Source: a virus. From it: DNA of 25,010 bases. Location of the stretch: positions 1 through 25,010 of IMG/VR virus record IMGVR_UViG_3300025099_000128, one strand, 5' to 3'. Every line of letters starts with the position of its first letter. Position 1 is the first letter of the stretch. A program made the position numbers and the translations under genes. Below the pieces are notes generated by a model. The model ran no database searches. It was not told where the DNA came from and saw nothing but the letters and a program-made list of their open reading frames with translations. Shown here piece after piece: positions 16,389-23,462 of this stretch.

Positions 16389-16637
16389 CTATATTTTTTC
16401 TATTAGTTTCTCTATATACCATTTGGCTTTTTGCAAATCTTCTTTGGGTTTGCTTTTATGTTTATATCTTAGTAGATACTTTGATACGTTTCCTTTAAGA
16501 TATCCTAAGAACTCTTCTTCAGTCATGGACATTTCTAAAATATCAATTGCCTCTACTCCCTGCATTCTATAATGCTTGGGACTATTAACCATATCAGTTT
16601 TCTCTGTTGAAGAAAGAATTGATTTCTTTCCTGACAT
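16389..16637 (-). CDS. DUF3310 protein (T7 gp1.7-like, nucleotide-kinase related)
   Basis: The 82-residue product contains the DUF3310 core: NSPKHY (18-23), then GVEAIDIL, and FLGYLKGNVSKYLLRYKHK followed by DLQKAKWYIEKLIE. In T7 the related gp1.7 is a nucleotide kinase acting on dTMP/dGMP, which fits placement next to RNR and ThyX; activity here is inference. The start at 16637 has AAGGA at about eight bases and overlaps the upstream gene by 44 nt. A second start at 16592 would remove the overlap but has only a weak site. Confidence 0.8.
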   Translation of the reverse strand: MSGKKSILSSTEKTDMVNSPKHYRMQGVEAIDILEMSMTEEEFLGYLKGNVSKYLLRYKHKSKPKEDLQKAKWYIEKLIEKI

Positions 16638-16956
16638 TACTTATATCCTTTCTTTGTAATACCTTTGTTGCTACAGAACGCATAGCCACAGGGTTTATGC
16701 CAGCTATGTCGCACACATACTCAAAGTTTTCACACGTAACTCCAGACGTAGTAAAGAACCAGGAACGTGCGGCCAGACGATCTGCTTTGATACTACTAGG
16801 CTCTACACTTGTGGAAGGTTTACTAACATCTAACAAGGCTCTAAGAATAACACCCATAAATAATGAATGGTACTCGTTGTTAGGAGTACCTATAAAAATA
16901 GATTCATTGGTGATGGATGTTAAGGTGTTCATTATATTTTTATAATTCTGATTCAT
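16594..16956 (-). CDS. Hypothetical protein with helical, possibly DNA-binding, C-terminal region
   Basis: The 120-residue product is polar in its first 50 residues and then has AARSWFFTTSGVTCENFEYVCDIAGINPVAMRSVATKVL (within about 63-100), a pattern of a conserved Trp, a Phe-x-x-Val-Cys segment and a G-I-N-P turn that I recall from small phage and proteobacterial proteins, but I cannot name the family. The F-E-Y-V-C...G-I-N-P-x-x-x-R spacing looks like a helix-turn-helix. It overlaps the GIY-YIG gene end by 17 nt, and DUF3310 overlaps it in turn. AGAGAG upstream is a weak ribosome site. Confidence 0.65.
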   Translation of the reverse strand: MNQNYKNIMNTLTSITNESIFIGTPNNEYHSLFMGVILRALLDVSKPSTSVEPSSIKADRLAARSWFFTTSGVTCENFEYVCDIAGINPVAMRSVATKVLQRKDISNVRKEINSFFNREN

Positions 16957-17338
16957 AGCTCTCTACTGGCCTATACCATTTACCTCCTACATAATTATTA
17001 TAATATGCTGGTTCATCTGTTCCTTCTAGAACAGAAGCTAAAACATTATACTTCATTTGATAGTAACACTCATAGTAGCGTAAGCTACGTTTGTTTTTAA
17101 ACTCAGCAATTATTTCAAATTTAAAATTTCTTTTACCAAGCTTCTTAATATCTTCTGTCAAAGAGCGAGAAGAACCCATGTAAACTTTCCAATTAGATTG
17201 TCTATATTGCTTACCTTTTTTATAATGCCAATATTGCTTGCATCCTATGTAAGCTTTACCTGTTTTCTTATTGGTGATGACATAAACAAAACCAAATTTA
17301 TTTTCAATGTCTGGTTTACCTGTGTACTTCCAGTGCAT
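16940..17338 (-). CDS. SegE-like GIY-YIG endonuclease
   Basis: The 132-residue product has the GIY-YIG nuclease core: GFVYVITN (16-23) and AYIG (29-32) as the two signature strands, and Glu90 in RYYECYY as the likely metal ligand. The SNWKVYMGSSRSL segment resembles T4 SegE-type stand-alone homing enzymes. Such free-standing nucleases cut related genomes lacking them and so spread between phages; a role in recombination or host DNA breakdown is also possible. No DNA-binding domain follows the short catalytic core. It begins in a TAATG overlap with the exonuclease gene, so it is integrated into the operon rather than inserted in a gene. Confidence 0.8.
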   Translation of the reverse strand: MHWKYTGKPDIENKFGFVYVITNKKTGKAYIGCKQYWHYKKGKQYRQSNWKVYMGSSRSLTEDIKKLGKRNFKFEIIAEFKNKRSLRYYECYYQMKYNVLASVLEGTDEPAYYNNYVGGKWYRPVESYESEL

Positions 17339-18207
17339 TACCAGTCTACAATCTCATCTACATTAGGAGTCTTAGAAACCTGTGTAAGGTAGCGTGGGTT
17401 TGTTGCATAATCAAACACACGTAATCCTTTACCTTGATTAGCATCCATCCAACAGTCACGCTTATAGTCACAGTAGATGCAACCAATAGCCAACTTATAA
17501 TTCCCAGACTTACCATCAGGAACAGGCTCATAGCACTTAGCTGGAGGAGTGTCTTGTTTAATAACATTTTTAATATATTTAACACGTTCTGCTGCATTGA
17601 TCATTTCCATAGAATGTACTTTGGATAAGCATATCTCTCCTGATTGTTTATTGATAGCCAAGAAAGCAGCATCGTTCAGTCCATTAGCCTCTGCATAGGA
17701 AGACAGTTGAGCTATGTAACCAAAAGGATCATCTGAAGAGACATAGTTATTCTTAAACTTGTCGAAGCCTCTACCTGATGCAGACTTACAATCAATAAGA
17801 ACACCATCAATAATAGCATCTTGATGTCCCTTGACTCCTTCAACTTCAACTTCTTTCTGCTCGTCTGTGACAGTATGCCCAGCCAGAGAAGACAAGGTAA
17901 GTAGAAGTTCTTCCAAGATATAACCATATAGAAACTTAATCTTATCCTTTCCTTCAAGCTCAATAGTTTCTTTAACAGTTGAGTTAGGAGATGCTGAGTA
18001 CCACTGTTGACGTTCAGGTTTACCTATGGCAGATAACCTTAGAGAATCTCTTCGGCGTTCTTCCTCATAAATAAAAGCCTTGAGGTGTACCTTCAAGGAG
18101 TCTCCAAACTTATTGATAATAGTATCTACCTGAGAATCAGACATGTCAGGAACAGCCTCTTCAAACAAGGAATAAATATCTTCTACTAATGTATCTATAT
18201 TTTTCAT
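17338..18207 (-). CDS. Cas4/RecB-like PD-(D/E)XK exonuclease
   Basis: The 289-residue product has the RecB-family nuclease signature: GHQDAIIDGVLIDCKS gives Asp130, Asp139 and Lys141, and QLSSYAEA gives the QxxxY motif (Gln167, Tyr171). Four Cys (225, 243, 246, 252; CIYC then DCW) near the C-terminus could hold an iron-sulfur cluster as in Cas4 and AddB. It likely takes the place of T7 gp6 exonuclease in DNA breakdown and recombination. The ATG follows directly on the U-run of a strong terminator and has no Shine-Dalgarno sequence. The next in-frame Met (18144) is preceded by GAAGAGG at about 11 bases, so a shorter form is possible. No cas gene is nearby. Confidence 0.85.
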   Translation of the reverse strand: MKNIDTLVEDIYSLFEEAVPDMSDSQVDTIINKFGDSLKVHLKAFIYEEERRRDSLRLSAIGKPERQQWYSASPNSTVKETIELEGKDKIKFLYGYILEELLLTLSSLAGHTVTDEQKEVEVEGVKGHQDAIIDGVLIDCKSASGRGFDKFKNNYVSSDDPFGYIAQLSSYAEANGLNDAAFLAINKQSGEICLSKVHSMEMINAAERVKYIKNVIKQDTPPAKCYEPVPDGKSGNYKLAIGCIYCDYKRDCWMDANQGKGLRVFDYATNPRYLTQVSKTPNVDEIVDW

Positions 18208-18245
18208 AAAAAATAGGGGGAACCCTAGTCACCCAGAGTTCCCCC
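18208..18245 (-). terminator. Rho-independent terminator downstream of the SSB gene
   Basis: On the minus strand GGGGGAAC (18245-18238) pairs with GTTCCCCC (18223-18216) as a perfect 8-bp GC-rich stem with a 14-nt loop, followed by TA and six T (18213-18208). It begins eight bases after the SSB stop and its last T touches the exonuclease ATG. There is no T-run on the other strand, so it acts on minus-strand transcription only. Partial read-through would be needed to express the exonuclease. Confidence 0.85.
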
Positions 18246-18253
18246 TTCCCTAG

Positions 18254-18733
18254 TTAGGATGAAAGAGGAATAGTTTCTTCATTCATCGAGGAGAAACCAT
18301 CGTCAACTACATCAAAAGCATCTGATGCAGAACCACCATAAGGAACAAGATCAAGAACTTGCACTGCCTCAAGAGAAGCAGAGCGTCCCTTACGTTTCTG
18401 ATAAGTCCAATCATATGGACGATACAGAACATTTACGATAGACCCATTGCCTACCAAAGTATTTACAAGAGGACGCTTCTGTGCATCCATCACATCAGGA
18501 GCAGAGTTAGCCTGTCCTGTACGTTGATTCTTAACTTGACGTTTCAAGCTGATGAAATCACCACGCTCGTCATCTTTATTTTTAATACGCTCTTCCAAGC
18601 CATCTGAAATTAGATTAGCCACAGTCGATTCAGAAAGATTACATACATCAATCTTCCATTCTCCATCTTCATTGTACGTTGTGTTAGGGATAGTGACTGA
18701 TGCCCAGTAAGCAGTTCCATTGATAACACCCAT
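18254..18733 (-). CDS. Single-stranded DNA-binding protein (T7 gp2.5-like)
   Basis: The 159-residue product has the look of podovirus gp2.5-type SSBs: an OB-like core with YWASVTIPNTTYN (about 9-21), FISLKRQVKN and YDWTYQKRKGRSASLEAVQVLDL (about 106-129), then an acidic tail with DAFDVVDDGF. SSBs coat unwound DNA and use the acidic tail to contact polymerase and helicase. Here the extreme C-terminus (NEETIPLSS) is less acidic than in T7. AAGGAG lies upstream of the ATG. It has its own promoter and a terminator immediately after it, so it is a separate, probably strongly expressed, transcription unit inside the replication operon. Confidence 0.8.
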   Translation of the reverse strand: MGVINGTAYWASVTIPNTTYNEDGEWKIDVCNLSESTVANLISDGLEERIKNKDDERGDFISLKRQVKNQRTGQANSAPDVMDAQKRPLVNTLVGNGSIVNVLYRPYDWTYQKRKGRSASLEAVQVLDLVPYGGSASDAFDVVDDGFSSMNEETIPLSS

Positions 18734-18755
18734 AGTATATTCTCCTTAAATTATA

Positions 18756-18769
18756 GCAGATATTTCTGC
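18756..18769. repeat. Inverted repeat in the SSB leader (GCAGA-4 nt-TCTGC)
   Basis: GCAGA and TCTGC form a perfect 5-bp inverted repeat with a 4-nt loop, in the leader between the promoter -10 box and the SSB ribosome site. It could be an mRNA hairpin or an operator. A 5-bp stem is weak evidence alone; its position in one of the few non-coding gaps makes it worth recording. Confidence 0.4.
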
Positions 18770-18784
18770 ATGGTTTCAAAACGA

Positions 18785-18813
18785 ATTATACATGATAAGT
18801 AACACAGGGTCAA
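18785..18813 (-). promoter_or_regulatory. Sigma70-type promoter for the SSB gene
   Basis: On the minus strand TTGACC (18813-18808) and a perfect TATAAT (18790-18785) are exactly 17 nt apart, in an 83-nt non-coding gap upstream of the SSB start. Transcription would start near 18778, giving a leader of about 45 nt that contains the small inverted repeat. Confidence 0.8.
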
Positions 18814-18816
18814 TAA

Positions 18817-19326
18817 CTATTTTTGCAAAATTATATTTTCTTCTAAGTTAGCTAGATCACCCATACGAACTCTCGTAATTAAATCCCTCCTGCCTTGTCG
18901 TTGATAAACTTTATACTCTGCTAGGTAAGGTTTGGAAACCATCGTTTCTAAATCAACATTATCCTCACAGAATTTTACTAGATTTTCTCTGTTGATCATT
19001 AGAAAATCATCTGCTCTTTCAAATGCTATGTAGTCAGCTTCACCATACAGCCATCCCTTCCTACCAAGTACATTTTTAAATTCAATCCAGGTCCACTCAT
19101 CATTAACTTTGACATCGCCTCTGGTCGTTTTCTTCCTAGCCTTGACATCTACACTATATTTAAAACGATCCTGTTCCAGAAAAAAATCTATATGTTTATG
19201 CCTGTCTTCTGATAGACTTGATTTTCGTACTATAAAGTTTTCTTTCTTAGCTACCTCCTCAAATAAACTTTCAGTCTTTAATCCTAGTTCCATATTTTCT
19301 TTATGTACTAGTGCGTTTCTAACCAT
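18817..19326 (-). CDS. PD-(D/E)XK-like nuclease (possible Holliday-junction or restriction-type endonuclease)
   Basis: The 169-residue product carries a compact PD-(D/E)XK pattern: an N-terminal helix with ELGLKTESLFEEVAKK, then HIDFFLE (Asp47) and YSVDVKARKK (Asp60, Lys62). The WTWIEFKNVLGRKGWLYGEADYIAFER stretch (within about 78-104) resembles core strands of this nuclease fold. Given its place after polymerase it may act like T7 endonuclease I, resolving branched DNA, though it is not recognisably gp3. The ATG at 19326 overlaps the polymerase end by 19 nt and has AGGA at five bases; a Met at 19293 lacks a site. The SSB promoter lies just beyond its stop. Confidence 0.65.
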   Translation of the reverse strand: MVRNALVHKENMELGLKTESLFEEVAKKENFIVRKSSLSEDRHKHIDFFLEQDRFKYSVDVKARKKTTRGDVKVNDEWTWIEFKNVLGRKGWLYGEADYIAFERADDFLMINRENLVKFCEDNVDLETMVSKPYLAEYKVYQRQGRRDLITRVRMGDLANLEENIILQK

Positions 19327-20942
19327 GTGGTTCCTACTTTGTGTTCACTATCCAAAGGACAGTTTAGGTTTAAGGTTTTAGTAGTCTTAATCATAGAGTA
19401 TTTAGTTATCTCTGTAAATCTTTTTACATCTTGATTAGATACTTCAAATTGATATTCGTCATGAATACTCCCTACTAGTTTAACATCAAGACCTGATGCA
19501 TATACTTCAGCCATCATATGGACAAGCCATTGTTTACATACAACTGCTCCTGCTCCTTGGATCAAGGTGTTCAAAGCAGAGAAAGAGTTTCGTATGTGTA
19601 ACAGCCTACCATCAAGTCCTTTGATTACACCACTCTCAGCAGCTTCAATAACTTGGTTACGCAAGTTTTTAAAGCGTGGCATGTTGTTGAGAAATCTATT
19701 TATAAGAACCTGTCCTTCTTTAGAAGACCCACCAACTATACTACCTATCTTAGCTGGACCTGCACCATAACATAATGCATATATAAATGTCTTTGCTTGG
19801 GACCTATCATTTAATCCAGCCATCTTCATGTTAGCTGTATGTACATCACCATTAAGAACTTCTTCAATGAATGCTTTATCTTTCATGTAAGAAGCCAAGA
19901 CACGTAGCTCCAAGCCTGAAGCATCTGTGCCTACTAATTTATGAGTATGGGGATTACTAACAGTCCAAAGCTCACGACACTCAGCACCATAGGGAGAGTA
20001 AGAGGCTGGCACTTGAGCCATATTAGGGCTGTTGTGTGCCATTCTTCCTGTGATTGTTTTGAGTGTCATTACTTTTCCATGAACTCTGCCTTCATCCCCA
20101 CACTTTTCTATCCAAGATCGAATCTGGGCTATACGCTTTTGCAAGAGCAAATAACGACTGAACATTCTAGCCTCGTCCATGTCAATCTTGGAGAGAACAT
20201 CATCGTTGACTATAATATTTCCCTTCTCTGTATATGTCTCAGGCTTCCATCCTTTCTCTTGTAAGACAGCAGCTATTTGCTGACGAGAACCTATATTAAA
20301 AGGAATATATTTTGTCTTAGTCTTTAACTCTACCTTAGTAGGTGGAACCATCTCTTGTGCTGTATCACTTAATTCATTAGCCTCATCCTCTAGACAACCC
20401 AAGAGTGATTGTCCTTTGCGAAGATTGAAAGCAAAGCCATTGCGTTCTTGCTGATCAATAATAGCACGTACCTTATACTCAAGATGTTTAGATTTAGAAG
20501 AAAAACTTTTACCCTCATCTTCTAAAACTTTATACAATCGTGAGGTAATATTAACATCTTGTTTACAATACTCTAACATCTCTGGAGAGTAGTACTCAAA
20601 ACTATCTACATCTCCTTTAGGCATTCTTAGTTTATCGCCCCATGCTTTAAGCGAATGTCCTTCAGAACGAATAGGATTATAAAGTTGGGACATGATCAGA
20701 GTATCTTCTATCTGATTGAGTTGTATATTCATGCCTAGTAATTTGTTTAACCAATACCCATCAAAGTTAATACCATTGTGCATGATCAGCTTATCATATT
20801 TAGTTGACCAAGATACAAAGTCTTTGCATTTATCTTCTTCCCAGGTAAAAGTTTCTTGTGTGTCTATATCTTTAGCTACTATACAGTGTAACTTAGTAGC
20901 ATCTAAACCATCTGTTTCGATATCTACCACACACTTCGACAT
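19308..20942 (-). CDS. Family A DNA polymerase (T7-like, with 3'-5' exonuclease)
   Basis: The 544-residue replicative polymerase has Exo I DIET (Asp7, Glu9), Exo II HNGINFDG (55-62) and Exo III EYCKQDV (124-130), then polymerase motif A VGTDASGLELR (Asp340), motif B RSQAKTFIYALCYG (Arg380, Lys384, Tyr388, Tyr392) and motif C GSIHDE (491-496). The residue equivalent to E. coli Pol I 762 is Tyr388, as in T7. That Tyr has been linked to fast, virulent phages. The protein is shorter than T7 gp5 (704 residues), so part of the linker and the thioredoxin-binding region may be reduced. It starts in TAATG with the primase-helicase stop, with GGAGG inside the upstream gene. Confidence 0.95.
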   Translation of the reverse strand: MSKCVVDIETDGLDATKLHCIVAKDIDTQETFTWEEDKCKDFVSWSTKYDKLIMHNGINFDGYWLNKLLGMNIQLNQIEDTLIMSQLYNPIRSEGHSLKAWGDKLRMPKGDVDSFEYYSPEMLEYCKQDVNITSRLYKVLEDEGKSFSSKSKHLEYKVRAIIDQQERNGFAFNLRKGQSLLGCLEDEANELSDTAQEMVPPTKVELKTKTKYIPFNIGSRQQIAAVLQEKGWKPETYTEKGNIIVNDDVLSKIDMDEARMFSRYLLLQKRIAQIRSWIEKCGDEGRVHGKVMTLKTITGRMAHNSPNMAQVPASYSPYGAECRELWTVSNPHTHKLVGTDASGLELRVLASYMKDKAFIEEVLNGDVHTANMKMAGLNDRSQAKTFIYALCYGAGPAKIGSIVGGSSKEGQVLINRFLNNMPRFKNLRNQVIEAAESGVIKGLDGRLLHIRNSFSALNTLIQGAGAVVCKQWLVHMMAEVYASGLDVKLVGSIHDEYQFEVSNQDVKRFTEITKYSMIKTTKTLNLNCPLDSEHKVGTTWLETH

Positions 20943-22576
20943 TAGAAAGGCACCTCCTCATCTGTTGTAGTTTCTGCATCAAAAGGATTATCTATCTGAC
21001 TCATCCTTCCTGTCTCTTTATCATAGTAAAGATATGAAGCAATGCCAACATCACCTGTATATCTGTTCTTCAAGATACGAAGGACAGTAGTGTTAGCCTC
21101 TACCTCATCAGTTGCTTGTTGATTTCTTTCCAAGCCAATACAACTGTCACTAAGATGTGCAATACTAGCACTTCCTCTAAGGTGTGACAAGGTAATTTCT
21201 TTACCATTCTCATGTCCAGTATCACCTGATGGTCTACGCAAGTGAGATACCAAGAGCAATCCACATCCTGTTTCTTCCACAAGACTACGAAGCTTGGTCA
21301 TTAGAATATCAATTGACTTACGTTCATCACCAAATTGTTCTTGACCTGATACCAAGATAGACAAGTGATCAAGAATAATCCAACGACACTCAAGAGCCTT
21401 TGCCATGAATCTGACTCGATTAAGTATCTCATCGTTACCTATCGAACCAAAGTGATCAAAGGCAAAGAACCTGCCTGTACCTAGTGTATCTTTCTGAAAC
21501 TTGAGTAGGTCTTTCTTATCAAACTGATCTCGTACTTCCTTGATATACAGCCTAGCATTAGCCTCCACTGCCATGATGTTAAAGGCTGTAGACCTGATGC
21601 TTTCTTCCATAGCCAAGACACCAATGTTATCCTTGGTACTTTTCAAGAGATGATGCATCAACTCTCTGATGATACTAGACTTACCCATGCCAGCACCACT
21701 GGTAAAGGTTACAAGCTCTCCTGTCCTCATACCATAGGTCTTATCGTTCAGACCAGACCAAGGATAGAGGCACGTTTCAAAGTGTGCTTCGTCATACAAA
21801 GAATCTTGTAAAGAATCTAGATTGATAATACCTGCTGGTGTAAATGGTTTAGCATTCCACCATTCTTCTGTAAACTTCTGACGCTTATTCATCTTGAGAT
21901 ATTCATTTGCATCTTTGTATTCAAGATGAATAATGCGACACTTGTTAGGCTCAAAGAGTTGAGCTACTTTCTCTGCCGCTTCCTTTCCAGGTTTATCAGA
22001 GTCGAAGCAGAGAACAACATTCTCAAAGCTGTTGAGATATTCAAACGCACTCTTGCAATCACGCAGAGCAGCTTGCGCTCCTGACTTGATAGATACTGTG
22101 GGCCACTTCGATCCCAGCAATTCATAAGCAGACATAGCATCTAGTTCACCTTCACACACAGTTACATACTTTCCTCTGGGTGTAAAGATATCTTGACCAA
22201 ACAACCCTGCATTCTGAATGTTACCCTCAGACCAATACTTTTTACCTTCTACTTGCTTGACCTTGTTGCCTACATATTCTCCTTTTGAATCATAATACTG
22301 ATAGATGTGATGAGTAATTGTATTACCGTTAGTCTTTACAAAGGTATTAAACTTCTTACACGTAGCCTTACTAATCTTACGATCATCAATTCCTTTTAGT
22401 TCTCCTACTGTAAAGCCTTCTTTTATATTCTGCATAGGTACAACCACTTGATCAGTTCCTTCTTTAAAATGCGTATCACAAGAAAAGCAATGAGAGTATC
22501 CTTCTGAGTGGCTAACATTAGCATCGCTAGACCCACACTCAGGACACGCTCCTCGTTCTAACCATTTACCAGACAT
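20942..22576 (-). CDS. Bifunctional primase-helicase (T7 gp4-like)
   Basis: The 544-residue product combines a zinc-binding primase domain (Cys11, Cys14, Cys30, Cys33), a TOPRIM core (CEGELDAMSA 141-150; CFDSDKPGKEA with the DSD at 192-194) and a RecA-like hexameric helicase (Walker A SGAGMGKSS 293-301; IILDHLS with Asp403; SHLRRPSG; HLRGSASI). It unwinds the fork and lays primers for the polymerase encoded just downstream. The C-terminus ends in an acidic stretch plus Phe (DEEVPF), like the T7 gp4 tail that binds polymerase. An AGGA site lies seven bases upstream. Length is close to T7 gp4 (566). Confidence 0.95.
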   Translation of the reverse strand: MSGKWLERGACPECGSSDANVSHSEGYSHCFSCDTHFKEGTDQVVVPMQNIKEGFTVGELKGIDDRKISKATCKKFNTFVKTNGNTITHHIYQYYDSKGEYVGNKVKQVEGKKYWSEGNIQNAGLFGQDIFTPRGKYVTVCEGELDAMSAYELLGSKWPTVSIKSGAQAALRDCKSAFEYLNSFENVVLCFDSDKPGKEAAEKVAQLFEPNKCRIIHLEYKDANEYLKMNKRQKFTEEWWNAKPFTPAGIINLDSLQDSLYDEAHFETCLYPWSGLNDKTYGMRTGELVTFTSGAGMGKSSIIRELMHHLLKSTKDNIGVLAMEESIRSTAFNIMAVEANARLYIKEVRDQFDKKDLLKFQKDTLGTGRFFAFDHFGSIGNDEILNRVRFMAKALECRWIILDHLSILVSGQEQFGDERKSIDILMTKLRSLVEETGCGLLLVSHLRRPSGDTGHENGKEITLSHLRGSASIAHLSDSCIGLERNQQATDEVEANTTVLRILKNRYTGDVGIASYLYYDKETGRMSQIDNPFDAETTTDEEVPF

Positions 22577-22578
22577 AT

Positions 22579-22809
22579 TTAATTCCTAATAATAGACTTA
22601 CCAAAATAATTTGTAAGTACTGTTCTAGTATGAGACTTTTGAGGTGCAGTAATATATGGATATATCCATACAACTTTACCATCTTCTTTAGCACAAAGCA
22701 TTCCTCCTTTCTTTTTGTTAAATTTAAAATGAGCATCATAGTTTAATGCTTGTAATAAAATAACTTTATTTATTATGTCTTCAATCAAAGTCTTGCAAAG
22801 CCTGTTCAT
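22579..22809 (-). CDS. Hypothetical basic protein (about 76 aa)
   Basis: The frame is open to a TTG at 22830; the first ATG is 22809, which I use, though neither has a clear ribosome site. It overlaps the upstream gene by 29 nt and ends two bases before the primase-helicase start. The product is basic, with KFNKKKGGMLCAKEDGKVVW (about 29-48) looking like a beta hairpin, and no recognised family. Tight packing before the replication genes suggests an early phage protein. Confidence 0.55.
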   Translation of the reverse strand: MNRLCKTLIEDIINKVILLQALNYDAHFKFNKKKGGMLCAKEDGKVVWIYPYITAPQKSHTRTVLTNYFGKSIIRN

Positions 22810-22969
22810 ATAAAGTTTCAGCGAACTCAATCTTGTCGCTCATGATTTCTTTTGTTTCTTGTCTTGCTAACTTCTTAGCTTCTTTATTATCATAACCTTC
22901 TTGTTTATATTGTCTAGTCAGAGATCGAAAGACCTGTCGCTCTTCCTTATCCCATAAATTTTTAGTCAT
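22781..22969 (-). CDS. Hypothetical charged helical protein (62 aa)
   Basis: The start at 22969 lies in an ATGACTAA overlap with the preceding stop and has GAGG about nine bases upstream; the frame is open further but only through the upstream gene. The product is nearly all charged helix (WDKEERQVFRSLTRQYKQEG, then KEAKKLARQETKEIM). No domain is recognised. It belongs to the string of small early-type genes ahead of the replication block. Confidence 0.6.
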   Translation of the reverse strand: MTKNLWDKEERQVFRSLTRQYKQEGYDNKEAKKLARQETKEIMSDKIEFAETLYEQALQDFD

Positions 22970-23207
22970 CTTCTTGATCCTCATTGTCATTGTTAGGTAA
23001 GTTAGGAAAGTAATCTTTAACAAATTGAATTATTTCTGCTTGTCTGTGTGGATCATATCCATTCTCTGCCATGAATGAAAACAAAATATAAACACAGTCT
23101 TCCCATTCTTCTTCAGAAACCTCACAGTAGATTACCTGATCTCTTTCTTCTATCGTTGCCTTGATAGAAACAAAATCAAACACTTTGCAAAAACTATCTT
23201 CAGTCAT
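22962..23207 (-). CDS. Hypothetical acidic protein (81 aa)
   Basis: The ATG overlaps the preceding stop (ATGA). The product is strongly acidic, with an ordered-looking centre (EEEWEDCVYILFSFMAENGY) and a disordered Asp/Glu/Asn tail. Small acidic early phage proteins often bind host enzymes by DNA mimicry or tail contacts, but nothing specific is visible here. Confidence 0.6.
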   Translation of the reverse strand: MTEDSFCKVFDFVSIKATIEERDQVIYCEVSEEEWEDCVYILFSFMAENGYDPHRQAEIIQFVKDYFPNLPNNDNEDQEDD

Positions 23208-23413
23208 TTCAAATCTAACTCTATTTGATTTTTATCTGGTTCATCTTCACTCCAACTACTATCAGCAAGATGTTTTATCCTTTGATGGGCTTTCTGTAAT
23301 TGTTCTTGTAACTCTCTTATATTTTTTTGTAATATATTATTTTCTCTTAATAGATCATCTTCATAACCCATATCATATACTCCAGTATATAGTAAGTCTT
23401 TAACTCTACCCAT
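23204..23413 (-). CDS. Hypothetical coiled-coil protein (69 aa)
   Basis: Residues about 18-50 form a heptad-like coiled coil (LLRENNILQKNIRELQEQL), with an acidic C-terminus. GAGAGG lies five bases before the ATG, and a promoter-like sequence is immediately upstream in a 41-nt gap, so this is likely the first gene of a transcript leading into the replication genes. No family is recognised. Confidence 0.6.
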   Translation of the reverse strand: MGRVKDLLYTGVYDMGYEDDLLRENNILQKNIRELQEQLQKAHQRIKHLADSSWSEDEPDKNQIELDLK

Positions 23414-23433
23414 AATAACCTCTCTTTAAACGA

Positions 23434-23462
23434 ATATTATCATAGATTTTCAGGTTAGTCAA
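23434..23462 (-). promoter_or_regulatory. Sigma70-like promoter upstream of the replication block
   Basis: On the minus strand TTGACT (23462-23457) overlaps the stop of the hydrolase gene and lies 17 nt before TAATAT (23439-23434), a 4-of-6 match to the -10 consensus. The non-coding gap and the spacing shared with the SSB and hsp20 promoters support it; the -10 box is weaker. Confidence 0.5.

Noticed and set aside
17358-17963. Extra minus-strand frames inside the exonuclease gene
   Set aside because: Alternative frames of a gene with clear catalytic motifs; the products look like random apolar or Lys-rich shadows.
17338-18207. Cas4 as evidence of a CRISPR system
   Set aside because: No repeats, no other cas gene, and Cas4-like exonucleases are common in phage replication modules.
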